Positions 7,515 through 14,697 of a DNA stretch of 18,875 nt are shown in pieces. A program made the translations under genes and the position numbers. The DNA lies in the NCBI GenBank assembly GCA_023427865.1, contig JAEYZV010000245.1, forward strand, positions 1 to 18,875, read 5' to 3'. Within the stretch, counting starts at the first letter, position 1. The number at the start of each line of letters is the position of its first letter. The stretch comes from Acidobacteriota bacterium (lineage in GTDB: Bacteria; Acidobacteriota; Vicinamibacteria; Vicinamibacterales; Vicinamibacteraceae). The notes beneath the pieces were generated by a model. The model did no database searches and was not told the origin of the DNA. It worked only from the letters and a program-made list of their open reading frames with translations.

Positions 7515-8270
7515 TCAGGGGCGACACGCGAGCACGAAGTGCGACGACCCGAATGGCAGGCGGACGCGCGCCAGCGCCCCTTCGACGCGCGCAAGGCCGT
7601 AGAGCGTGCTGTCGATCGGTCCCGGCAGCCCGAGGGACACGTCGGACCGATCCGTCCTGAGGCCGAGCAGCGGCTGGACGCCCTTCCGCCAGCCGGCCAG
7701 CAGGAGCAGCGTGGTCGCAAACAGCGGGGTGGAATGCACGATGCGGAACCCGGCATCGGTCAGGAGACGCTCGAGACGCCTCGGGCCATACCGCCGCCGA
7801 TGCCCGAGGTGTTCGTCGTGGCTGCTGAACAGCCACTGGTGTGCGGGCACGTGCACGGCGAAGAGCCCGCCCTCGGCCAGCACATCGTGCACTCGCCGAA
7901 CGACGCCGTGATCGTCGTCGAGGTGCTCGATCACGTCGAGCGCCACGACGAGGTCCTGCGAGGCGCGGGGCGCAAGTTCGTCGCGCTCGATGTCGGCGAC
8001 GCGGTAACGCCCCGCGGGATCGAGATCGGCCAGCAGCTGCACCGCATCGGGATCGATGTCGAGCCCCGTCACCACCGCGCGCGGCGCGAGCTGGCGAATG
8101 CGCCTGATCGTCCCGCCGCCGCCGATGCCCAGCACGAGCGCCCGGCAATCGACGGGCAGATGGCGGGCGAGTAGCGAGGCGACGATGTCCTCCTTGGCCC
8201 GGAACCACCAGCCTTCGCGTGACGCGTGTGCCAGGAGCGCGCGGCTCTCTTCGGTCGTCGGCAGCGCCAT
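7515..8270 (-). CDS. Class I SAM-dependent methyltransferase
   Basis: A 251-residue cytoplasmic methyltransferase of the Methyltransf_11/23 type. Motif I is LVLGIGGGGTI (46-55), the acidic ribose-binding strand end is GLDIDPDAV (69-77), and the post-motif strand is LVVALDVIEHLDDD (107-120). A histidine/arginine-rich HDEHLGHRRRYGP region (151-163) is often seen in relatives encoded near glycosyltransferases. Motif I is unusual: the common acidic residue before GxG is replaced (LGIGGGG), though the glycine loop remains. The start at 8270 fits both the homology and a TACACT box 8 bases upstream; the frame is open further upstream but crosses the promoter region. It lies 45 bases before the cyclophilin gene on the same strand and diverges from the GT2 gene. 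The acceptor molecule is unknown. Confidence 0.88.
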   Translation of the reverse strand: MALPTTEESRALLAHASREGWWFRAKEDIVASLLARHLPVDCRALVLGIGGGGTIRRIRQLAPRAVVTGLDIDPDAVQLLADLDPAGRYRVADIERDELAPRASQDLVVALDVIEHLDDDHGVVRRVHDVLAEGGLFAVHVPAHQWLFSSHDEHLGHRRRYGPRRLERLLTDAGFRIVHSTPLFATTLLLLAGWRKGVQPLLGLRTDRSDVSLGLPGPIDSTLYGLARVEGALARVRLPFGSSHFVLACRP

Positions 8271-8278
8271 GACCCACC

Positions 8279-8284
8279 AGTGTA
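8279..8284 (-). promoter_or_regulatory. Candidate -10 box (TACACT) of the methyltransferase gene
   Basis: TACACT on the minus strand lies 8 bases before the ATG at 8270. GGTGGG between the two could act as a weak ribosome site if the message has a leader. The 63-base divergent gap to the GT2 gene holds no other clear signal. Confidence 0.5.
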
Positions 8285-8333
8285 GCTGGTCTTGACCGGT
8301 CGACGGCGATTTGACACGCTGCGGGGCCGCTGG

Positions 8334-9347
8334 ATGACCTCGTCCACAGTCCATCACCTGCCGCGCATCCTGGTCGTCTGTCCCGTGTACAGGGATGCGC
8401 CGGCATTTGCCGAACTCCGCCGACGCGTACGGCACGTGCTCGCCGACATGCGCGATGTCGGCGAGGTGCGCTTCGTCGTCACCGACGACACGGCAGGTGA
8501 GGATGGGGAGCTCGCGGCCATGCGCGACGACCAGACGGACGTGCTGGTGCCGCCGTACAACCTGGGCCACCAGGGGGCGATCGTCTACGCCCTGCGGGAA
8601 AGCGCGCCCACCTTGCGGCCCGACGATGTCGTCGTGACGATGGACTCCGACGGCGAAGACCGTCCGGAAGACCTGCCGGCGCTGCTTGCGCCGTTGCGCG
8701 ATCACGCCGACGACCTGCTCCTCGTCGCAGTGGCGCGGCGAACGCGACGGCAGGAGTCGGCGACGTTCCGGCTCTCCTACCTCGTCTTCAAGGCCGTGTT
8801 CAAGCTGCTCACCGGCGTGGTGATCCGGAGCGGCAATTTTGCCGCCATGCGTGGCGCGCTCGTCGTCGCGGCCATCGGCCACCCGTGCTTCGACCAGTGC
8901 TACTCGTCATCACTGATCAGCCTGCCGTTCCGACGCCGGGACGTGCCCATCGCCCGCGGTACGCGCTACAGCGGCCGGTCGCGCATGGGGTTCTTCCGGC
9001 TGGTGACGCATGGCATGCACATGCTGATGCCCTTCCTGGACCGCATCGCCGTGCGCTGCCTGCTCGCCTCCGCTGTCGTCGGAGCGTCCGGCCTGGCGCT
9101 GCTCGCCATCCTCCTGGCGGCCACACTCGTCGGCACGGACTTACCCGACGCCTGGGCGGCCGCGGTGGCGGTGACGATGCTGGTGACGGCCGGCTTTGGC
9201 GTGCTCGCCTCGCTGACGCTCTTTGCCACGGCGGCGCGATCACGGGCCCAGAGCGTGCGGGTCCTCCACTCCGAGCAACCGCTCGGTACCCGGCGAACGA
9301 AGTCCGGCGCCCCCCTCGCCTCCCCGGACGTGCCCACGACGCCCTGA
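8334..9347 (+). CDS. GT2 family glycosyltransferase, dolichol-phosphate mannose synthase-like, membrane-anchored
   Basis: A 337-residue enzyme with a GT-A catalytic domain followed by two C-terminal transmembrane helices (about 242-264 and 276-300). The nucleotide-sugar strand is ILVVCPVYRD (12-21), the NLGHQGAI motif is at 76-83, and the metal-binding DxD is MDSDGEDRPED (Asp104, Asp106). The layout matches polyprenyl-phosphate sugar synthases, which load a sugar onto a lipid carrier used by GT-C enzymes; a GT-C-like protein is encoded about 4 kb away on the other strand. Donor and acceptor are not determined. I chose the ATG at 8334; the frame extends upstream to a TTG at 8292 with no supporting homology. 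A TTGACA at 8311 lies too close to the start to be its -35 box. The last 35 residues are polar and low-complexity. Confidence 0.9.
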   Translation: MTSSTVHHLPRILVVCPVYRDAPAFAELRRRVRHVLADMRDVGEVRFVVTDDTAGEDGELAAMRDDQTDVLVPPYNLGHQGAIVYALRESAPTLRPDDVVVTMDSDGEDRPEDLPALLAPLRDHADDLLLVAVARRTRRQESATFRLSYLVFKAVFKLLTGVVIRSGNFAAMRGALVVAAIGHPCFDQCYSSSLISLPFRRRDVPIARGTRYSGRSRMGFFRLVTHGMHMLMPFLDRIAVRCLLASAVVGASGLALLAILLAATLVGTDLPDAWAAAVAVTMLVTAGFGVLASLTLFATAARSRAQSVRVLHSEQPLGTRRTKSGAPLASPDVPTTP

Positions 9348-9397
9348 GGGGACCAGCGGCGGGTCGACGCGGCAAGCCCCCGACTCGGCAATTGAGC

Positions 9398-9403
9398 GAC
9401 AAT
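9398..9403 (+). promoter_or_regulatory. Weak -10-like box (GACAAT) before the S9 peptidase gene
   Basis: GACAAT lies 28 bases before the ATG at 9432 and would give a leader of about 20 bases that includes the ribosome site at 9415-9423. It is a poor match and no -35 box is seen. The 84-base gap after the GT2 gene holds no clear hairpin. Confidence 0.25.
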
Positions 9404-9414
9404 GCCGGAGTCCC

Positions 9415-9423
9415 GAGAAAGGA
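9415..9423 (+). promoter_or_regulatory. Ribosome binding site deciding the start of the S9 peptidase
   Basis: GAGAAAGGA lies 8 bases before the ATG at 9432. It supports this start over the in-frame ATG at 9402, which would put charged residues (PESRER) in front of the signal peptide. Confidence 0.65.
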
Positions 9424-9431
9424 TCGCCCCG

Positions 9432-11558
9432 ATGAAGTTGCTGCCGTCCTCGCCGCGGCCCTGGCTCGCCGGCGCCATCGTCCTCGTCTCGGCTGCGCCG
9501 CTGCTCGCCCAGCCTGCCACGCCAGCGGCACCGCCAGCCACGGTGCCCACCGCGACCGTTGCCCCACGAAAGGTCGCGGTCGGCGACGTCGATCGGATCG
9601 CGACCCTCCGGGATCCCCAACGGTCTCCCGACGGGGCATGGGTGGCTTACGCGGTGGGCACCGTGGATGCCGCCAAGGACAGGACCGACTCCGACATCTG
9701 GATGACGAGGTGGGACGGCGCAGCCAGCGTGCAACTCACCTTCTCGAGCGAATCGGAGTCGTTGCCGCGATGGAGCCCGAACGGCACGTGGCTCTCGTTC
9801 CTCCGCGCCGACCGGACGAAGAAGGCGCAGGTGTGGCTCCTCGACCGGCAGGGGGGCGAGGCGCGCCAGCTGACCGAGATTGCGGGCGGCGTGTCCGACT
9901 ACGCGTGGTCGCCCGACGGCACACGGCTGGTGCTGGCGTCACGCGATGCCGACCCCGATGCTCCGCCGCCTGGCAATGTCGGCGAGGGCGAGCCGGGGAA
10001 GGCGCCCAGGCCGATCGAGATCGAGACATTCAAGTTCAAGCGCGACGGCATCGGGTACGTGGACGGCCGGCTGCGTTCGCACCTGTACCTGTTCGACGTC
10101 AGGACGCGCACGGCGACGCAGCTCACGTCGGGCCCCTTCGACGACACGGCGCCGTCGTGGTCGCCCGACGGCAGGCACGTCGCGTTCCTCAGCGCGCGCT
10201 CCGACTCCCGCGAGAAGGCAACGGTGCGCGAGGTCTACGTGGTCGAAGCGAAGGCGGGCGCCGCGCCGCGACCGGTGAGTACGCGGGTGGCGCGGCACAC
10301 CGAGCCGCTTGTGTGGAGCCCCGACGGCTCGAAGCTGCTCTACATGGAAGGCGGCGATCCACGCTACGACGCGTACGAGCAGTACCGGATGGCGGTGGTT
10401 CCCGTCGCTGGCGGCACCGCCACGGTGTTGACGCCGACGCTCGACCGGCCCGTCACCAGCCCCGTGTGGTCCAGCGACGGCACGCGTGTGACGTTCGTCG
10501 TCGCCGACGATCGCGAGCAGTACGTGGCGTGGGTGCCCGCTGCTGGCGGCGCGGTGGCCCGCCTCACGAGCGGGCAACAGGTGGTGCGGTCGCTTGCCGG
10601 GAGTCCTGCAGATGGCAACGTCGCGGCGCTCCTGAGCACGCCCAGGCAGCCCGACGAGGTGTACGCGCTCGAGGGCAGCGCGCTGCGCAAGCTGACCGGA
10701 CACAACGACTGGATCGCCAAGGAGCTGACGCTCGGCGCGCTCGAGCCCGTGGAGTTCACCAATCGCGAGGGCGTGCGCATCGGCGCGCTGTTGACGCTGC
10801 CGCCTGGCACCGCGGCGGGATCGAAGCTGCCGCTCGTGCTGCACGTCCATGGTGGTCCCAACGGCCAGGACAACTTCGGGTTCATGTTCGACCGCGAGTG
10901 GATCGCCGCCAACGGCTACGCGGTGCTGCAGGTCAACTACCGCGGCAGCCATGGCCGGGGCCAGGCGTTCCAGTCGGCCATCTTCGGCGACTGGGGCAAC
11001 AAGGAGGTGGTCGACCTGCTGGCAGGCGTCGACTGGGCGATTGCGCAGGGCATTGCCGATCCGGATCGCCTGGGCATCGGGGGCTGGAGCTACGGTGGCA
11101 TCCTCACCAACTACACGATCGCCAGCGACCCGCGGTTCAAGGGCGCAGTGAGCGGCGCCGGCAGTTCGCTGCAGCTCACGATGTACGGCACCGACCAGTA
11201 CATCGTGCAGTACGAGACCGAGATGGGCCAGCCATGGAAGTCCATGGACCGTTGGATGAAGGTGTCGTACCCGTTCCTCCAGGTGGATCGCATCCGTACG
11301 CCCACCCTGTTCATGACCGGCGAGAAGGACGTCAACGTGCCGGCGATCGGCAGTGAGCAGATGTACCAGGCGTTCAGGTCCACGGGCATCCTGACGAAGC
11401 TCGTGGTGTACCCGGGCCAGTTCCACAGCATCACGCGTCCGAGTTACCGGCGGCATCGTCTCGAGCAGTGGGTGCGCTGGCTCGACACGCACGTGAAGGG
11501 CGGGTCACCGGCCGCCGAACCGGCAACGAGCACGGCAGCGGCAGGCGCTCACCCGTGA
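9432..11558 (+). CDS. Secreted S9 family serine peptidase (prolyl oligopeptidase / acylaminoacyl peptidase type)
   Basis: A 708-residue exported peptidase. A signal peptide (MKLLPSSPRPWLAGAIVLVS, cleavage near LLAQ) leads into a beta-propeller with TolB/WD-like blades, visible as repeated WSPDG motifs (RWSPNGTWLSF, AWSPDGTRLVL, SWSPDGRHVAF, VWSPDGSKLLY, VWSSDGTRVTF). The C-terminal alpha/beta hydrolase has LHVHGGPNGQ (oxyanion region), the nucleophile motif GGWSYGGI with Ser553, the acid in TGEKDVNVP (Asp633) and the histidine in GQFHSI (His665). The triad is complete, so the enzyme should cleave short peptides in the periplasm or outside the cell, and the propeller restricts access by large proteins. 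Length is normal. It shares a GTGA overlap with the downstream membrane protein gene. Confidence 0.94.
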   Translation: MKLLPSSPRPWLAGAIVLVSAAPLLAQPATPAAPPATVPTATVAPRKVAVGDVDRIATLRDPQRSPDGAWVAYAVGTVDAAKDRTDSDIWMTRWDGAASVQLTFSSESESLPRWSPNGTWLSFLRADRTKKAQVWLLDRQGGEARQLTEIAGGVSDYAWSPDGTRLVLASRDADPDAPPPGNVGEGEPGKAPRPIEIETFKFKRDGIGYVDGRLRSHLYLFDVRTRTATQLTSGPFDDTAPSWSPDGRHVAFLSARSDSREKATVREVYVVEAKAGAAPRPVSTRVARHTEPLVWSPDGSKLLYMEGGDPRYDAYEQYRMAVVPVAGGTATVLTPTLDRPVTSPVWSSDGTRVTFVVADDREQYVAWVPAAGGAVARLTSGQQVVRSLAGSPADGNVAALLSTPRQPDEVYALEGSALRKLTGHNDWIAKELTLGALEPVEFTNREGVRIGALLTLPPGTAAGSKLPLVLHVHGGPNGQDNFGFMFDREWIAANGYAVLQVNYRGSHGRGQAFQSAIFGDWGNKEVVDLLAGVDWAIAQGIADPDRLGIGGWSYGGILTNYTIASDPRFKGAVSGAGSSLQLTMYGTDQYIVQYETEMGQPWKSMDRWMKVSYPFLQVDRIRTPTLFMTGEKDVNVPAIGSEQMYQAFRSTGILTKLVVYPGQFHSITRPSYRRHRLEQWVRWLDTHVKGGSPAAEPATSTAAAGAHP

Positions 11559-12379
11559 CCGCGCCCCGCACCGTCCCCGGCAGACACGGCCTGCAGTGGC
11601 TCCGCCAGGGGCTCGAGATCTTCGCGGCCGCGCCGGCGACGTGGGTCGGCGTGACCGTGCTGTTCCTGCTCATGGGCGTCGCGCTCAGCGTGATCCCGCT
11701 TGCCGGCATGCTGTGGACGGTCGCCATCCCGATTCACGCCGGCGGACTGATGCTCGGCTGCGAGGCGCTGCGTCGGGGAGAACGCCTCGAGGTGCGTCAC
11801 CTGTTCAACGGCTTCGAGCAGCCGCGGGTGCAGCCACTGGCGATCGTCGGCGCGCTCTACCTCGCGGGCAGCGTGCTGTTCATGGTGCCCGCGGTCGTCC
11901 TGATGATTGGCAGCACGTTCCTGTCGGCTTTCGCGTTCGGTACCAATCCGTCGGCCGGCGGTGCCGTCGCTTCCGTAGCTCTCGTGGCGGCCGTCGTGCT
12001 CGTCGTGTGCGCAGGTGCGATGGCACTGGCGATGGCCGTCTGGTTCGCGCCGGCGCTCGTGGTGTTCGACGGCGTCGAGGCGCTCGACGCGATGAAGCTG
12101 AGCCTGCATGCCGCCTGGCAGAACCTGTCGGCCTTCGTCGTCTACGGCCTGGCGGTGCTCGCGCTCGGCGTCGTGACCGTGGCACCCCTGATTGCCGCCA
12201 TCACGCTCGTCGCCGTCGGCGGGGAACGGCAATCGGGCCCTCTGGCGGTGGTGTCGATCGGCGGCACCGCCCTCTTCACGGTGCTCTGCCTGTTCCTGTT
12301 CATGCCCGCCGCCTGGGGCGCGATGTATGCGAGCTATGGAGACGTGTTTACAGGTAACAGGGGACCAGGAGTCAGGTAA
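11555..12379 (+). CDS. BPSS1780-type integral membrane protein
   Basis: A 274-residue membrane protein with about six hydrophobic segments (near 30-52, 54-70, 98-125, 133-165, 188-220 and 230-258). The N-terminus RHGLQWLRQGLEIFAAAPATWVG and the central HAAWQNLSAFVVYG resemble the BPSS1780/DUF2189-like family, which has no established function. I start at the GTG that overlaps the peptidase stop codon (GTGA); the frame extends upstream inside the peptidase gene but gives only non-homologous sequence. The last eight or so codons (GNRGPGVR) and the TAA stop are made of a 13-bp repeat continuing downstream, so the natural C-terminus was probably at YASYGDVF and the tail was altered by repeat invasion. 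Confidence 0.82.
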   Translation: MTAPRTVPGRHGLQWLRQGLEIFAAAPATWVGVTVLFLLMGVALSVIPLAGMLWTVAIPIHAGGLMLGCEALRRGERLEVRHLFNGFEQPRVQPLAIVGALYLAGSVLFMVPAVVLMIGSTFLSAFAFGTNPSAGGAVASVALVAAVVLVVCAGAMALAMAVWFAPALVVFDGVEALDAMKLSLHAAWQNLSAFVVYGLAVLALGVVTVAPLIAAITLVAVGGERQSGPLAVVSIGGTALFTVLCLFLFMPAAWGAMYASYGDVFTGNRGPGVR

Positions 12380-12409
12380 CAGGGGCAGGTAACAGGGGCA
12401 GGTAACAGG
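12351..12409. repeat. 13-bp repeats (CAGGTAACAGGGG) at a gene end
   Basis: CAGGTAACAGGGG occurs at 12351-12363, at 12373-12385 and 12386-12398, and once more truncated at 12399-12409; the last three are head-to-tail. The first copy lies inside the membrane protein reading frame and the second supplies its TAA stop (12377-12379). Copy number is likely to vary between strains. Confidence 0.8.
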
Positions 12410-12411
12410 TA

Positions 12412-12434
12412 GGGCGCGCTCCCCGAGCGCGCCC
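12412..12434. terminator. GC-rich hairpin between convergent genes
   Basis: GGGCGCGCTC and GAGCGCGCCC form perfect 10-bp arms around a CCC loop. A further GAGCGCGCC follows at 12437-12445 and could pair alternatively with the left arm. It lies between the end of the membrane protein gene and the end of the kinase gene, which converge, so a bidirectional terminator role is plausible. There is no T-tract. Confidence 0.5.
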
Positions 12435-12468
12435 CCGAGCGCGCCGCCAGGTGCCGGGCGAGACCCGT

Positions 12469-14136
12469 CTACCGCCGCTCGGCGCGGCGGGTCGCGGGTT
12501 CTATCACGACCGAGGCCATGATCAGGCACACGGCGAGGCCGGCGGTGATCGCGGCGGGCACGATGCGCGCCTCTGACGCGTAAGCTGACAGATACGCGAG
12601 CAGCGACGCGTACCCGACGTCGACGCCGGTCAGCACGGGCCACAGCCGGCGCCGCGTGACGGCCACGGGCCGAGGATACTGCCGCGCGCTGAACCACAGG
12701 TGCAGGCGCAGCGACGTGGCGATGGCCGCCAGGCACACCAGTGTGAGGTGCGCCGTGGCGCGCCAACGGACCGGCAGCGCCGACGCCACGAGCCACCCGG
12801 ACCACAACAGCACGAGGTACAGCGTTGCCGTGACCCCCTGGTGGATGTCCCACCAGCCGCCTTCGCCCTGCCATCTTCGCTCGGGGCTTCGGCGGACCTG
12901 CGGTCCCTCCTCACTGCGCCCCCCGTTGTCCCCCTGCCATCCGCGCTCAGGGCTTCGGCGGACCTGCGGTCCCTCCCCGCTGCCCACGGTTGGGTGGGAG
13001 GCACGGCTCGCCGAAACTCGGGGTTCGGGACTGGGGATTCGGGATTCGGGACTCGGGATTCGAGAATCGGGACTCGGGGTTCGGGATCCAGGGGGAACGT
13101 CCAGCTCAGCGCGCAAGGCATCGTGGACCGCGCGCATCGACGGGAACCGATCCTCCGGCTTGCGCGCGAGGCACCGGTGCACGAGCACGACGTCGTCGAC
13201 GGTCAACTGCGGCGCGACCGACGCAAGCGGCGTCGGCTCGTCCCGAAGCATCCGCGCCCAGACGCCCGCGATGGCGCCATCGCCGAACGGCAGCCGCCCG
13301 CTGGCGGCCTCGTAGAGGACGAGACCGAACGCGTACTGGTCGGAGGAGGCGGTCGCTGCGCCGCCCTCGAGTTGCTCGGGCGCCATCGCCAGCGGCGTAC
13401 CCGCGAACTGTCCGGCACGCGTCACGCGGGTGTCCCCGCCGTCGACGTCGGCAAGCGCGATACCGAAGTCCACGAGGCGCAGCCCGTCGCGTCCGAGCAC
13501 CACATTGCGGCTCTTGACGTCGCGATGCACCACCTGCGCGGCGTGCGCCGCGGCGAGCGCGTCGGCGAGCGCACAGGCCACCCGCAGCCACTCCTCGCGA
13601 GGCAGCGGGCCGCGGTCAGCCAACACCTCGGCAAGCGTCGGCCCTTCCACGTACTCGGCGACGATGACGAGCACGTCGTCGATCTCCTCGAGCGCATGGA
13701 CCGACACGATGTGGGGATGGCGGAGCAGTGCCGCGGTGCGTGCCTCGCGCTGCAGGCGCACGCGCGCACGGGGGTCACGCGTCGCCGAGGCGGGCAGCAC
13801 CTTCAGCGTGACGCGGCGCCCGAGCCTCGGATCGCGCGCGACGTAGAGCACGCCCATGCCGCCGCGGGCGAGCAGACGCTCCACGACGTACGGACCGACG
13901 CGATCGCCTGCGGCGTACGCCGGCCCCCCGGCCTCGTCGAGCAGGTCACGCGGCTGCACCGTAGCCCCGCGCTCGAGGAAGGCATCGTCGTGATCGGCGG
14001 CGAGCAGGCTCGTGACCTCGGTGCGCACGGCCTCATCGTCGCAGGCGCCGCGGAGGAATGCGTCACGTTCGGACACGGGCAGCTGCCGGGCCTGGTCGAA
14101 CAGGGCGGTGACGCGATCCCATTGCGCGGGAGTCAT
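12469..14136 (-). CDS. Membrane-anchored Hanks-type serine/threonine protein kinase
   Basis: A 555-residue kinase. Residues 1-50 (MTPAQWDRVTALFDQARQLP onward) are a short helical domain seen at the N-terminus of many acidobacterial kinases encoded beside sigma factors. The kinase domain spans about 80-345: glycine loop ARGGMGVLY (90-98), catalytic Lys112, helix-C Glu131, HRDVKSRN (204-211, Asp206), DFG (223-225) and APEQ (252-255), all intact. A linker at 349-428 is built of repeats (SRIPSPE units, then a 22-residue duplication of GPQVRRSPERGWQG type). Four hydrophobic helices follow (about 437-455, 462-480, 503-520, 526-546) with only short loops, so there is no large extracellular sensor. 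Its ATG overlaps the sigma factor stop codon (ATGA), so the two are made together and probably act together. Confidence 0.94.
   Translation of the reverse strand: MTPAQWDRVTALFDQARQLPVSERDAFLRGACDDEAVRTEVTSLLAADHDDAFLERGATVQPRDLLDEAGGPAYAAGDRVGPYVVERLLARGGMGVLYVARDPRLGRRVTLKVLPASATRDPRARVRLQREARTAALLRHPHIVSVHALEEIDDVLVIVAEYVEGPTLAEVLADRGPLPREEWLRVACALADALAAAHAAQVVHRDVKSRNVVLGRDGLRLVDFGIALADVDGGDTRVTRAGQFAGTPLAMAPEQLEGGAATASSDQYAFGLVLYEAASGRLPFGDGAIAGVWARMLRDEPTPLASVAPQLTVDDVVLVHRCLARKPEDRFPSMRAVHDALRAELDVPPGSRTPSPDSRIPSPESRIPSPEPRVSASRASHPTVGSGEGPQVRRSPERGWQGDNGGRSEEGPQVRRSPERRWQGEGGWWDIHQGVTATLYLVLLWSGWLVASALPVRWRATAHLTLVCLAAIATSLRLHLWFSARQYPRPVAVTRRRLWPVLTGVDVGYASLLAYLSAYASEARIVPAAITAGLAVCLIMASVVIEPATRRAERR
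12866..12976. repeat. 66-bp tandem duplication inside the kinase linker
   Basis: A segment beginning CCCTGCCATC and containing GCTTCGGCGGACCTGCGGTC and CCTCC occurs at 12866-12910 and again at 12932-12976, with a 66-bp period. Sixty-six is a multiple of three, so the kinase frame is kept and the protein gains a repeated 22-residue unit. The core is nearly identical between copies, which suggests recent duplication. Confidence 0.8.
13015..13089. repeat. GGGATTCGGGACTC-type low-complexity repeat inside the kinase linker
   Basis: Degenerate units of GGGATTCGGGACTC type run for about 75 bases. In the kinase frame they encode SRTPSPD, SRIPSPE, SRIPSPE and PRV, a 7-residue (21-bp) period. Units of this kind are more usual in intergenic DNA of these bacteria, so the linker may have grown by insertion of such material. 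Read in other frames the same DNA gives IRDSGFG-like peptides, which are not real proteins. Confidence 0.75.
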
Positions 14137-14690
14137 GGTCCCGACTGGGCCGACAGCCGTCGCCGCAGCCAGGCGCGGGCCACGGCCCAGTCGCGCTTGG
14201 CCGTGGCTGGCGCGACGCCGAGCGCCTCGGCGGCCTCGTCGATCGTGAGACCGCCGAAGTACCGCAGTTCCACCAGTCGGGCTTGTCGCGGTTCGATCGA
14301 CGCCAGCGCCTCGAGGGCCTCGTCCAGCGCCTCCACGTCCGGGTCGAGCCCTTGAGCGAGCGCTGCCTCGTCGACGAGCGTGACGCGGACACGGTCGCCG
14401 CCTCGCTTGAGCGCGCGATGCGCGCGGGCCTGCTCGACGAGGATCTGCCGCATCGCATTGGCGGCAATCGCGCAGAAGTGGGCGCGGTTCTGCCAGGAGG
14501 TATTCGCCTCGCGCAGCAGGCGGACGTACGCCTCGTGCACGAGTGCGGTCGGCTGCAGCGTCAGGTCCGGCCGCTCACCGCGGACGTAGTACGCCGCCAG
14601 CCGGCGGAGTTCCTGGTACACCTCCGGCCACACCGCGTCGAGCGCCTCCTGGCCGCGCAAGCGCGGCGCGTCGCCCCCCGTCCCTTCCAC
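14133..14690 (-). CDS. ECF sigma factor, kinase-associated type
   Basis: A 185-residue sigma-70 family factor of the extracytoplasmic-function class. Region 2 covers about 15-95, with LTLQPTALVHEAYVRLL (43-59) as region 2.2 and a following QNRAHFCAIAANAMRQILVE stretch typical of an acidobacterial/planctomycete ECF family. Region 4 covers about 122-180 with a helix-turn-helix LTIDEAAEALGVAPATAKRD (148-167). The core-binding DAED motif of ordinary ECF factors is replaced by QPTA, leaving a threonine (Thr48) in an otherwise uncharged stretch. There is no anti-sigma gene; instead the kinase gene overlaps its stop codon. The GTG start at 14690 is supported by a TAGAAT box exactly 7 bases upstream. 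It diverges from rsgA. Confidence 0.92.
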   Translation of the reverse strand: MEGTGGDAPRLRGQEALDAVWPEVYQELRRLAAYYVRGERPDLTLQPTALVHEAYVRLLREANTSWQNRAHFCAIAANAMRQILVEQARAHRALKRGGDRVRVTLVDEAALAQGLDPDVEALDEALEALASIEPRQARLVELRYFGGLTIDEAAEALGVAPATAKRDWAVARAWLRRRLSAQSGP

Positions 14691-14697
14691 GCGACGA

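Noticed and set aside
8311..8316. TTGACA as a -35 box for the GT2 gene
   Set aside because: A -10 box at normal spacing would overlap the ATG at 8334, and no TANNNT-like hexamer is found there.
8292..8333. Upstream TTG start for the GT2 glycosyltransferase
   Set aside because: The 14 extra residues (MTGRRRFDTLRGRW) lie in the divergent promoter gap and match nothing expected before the conserved first strand.
9402..9431. Upstream ATG for the S9 peptidase
   Set aside because: It would add charged residues before the signal peptide and lies upstream of the clear ribosome site at 9415-9423.
12351..12409. CRISPR-like array
   Set aside because: The 13-bp units are directly adjacent with no unique spacers and no cas gene is present; it is a simple tandem repeat.
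13015..13089. Separate small gene encoding IRDSGFG-like repeats on the plus strand
   Set aside because: It is the antisense reading of low-complexity DNA in the kinase linker, with no ribosome site or conserved domain.
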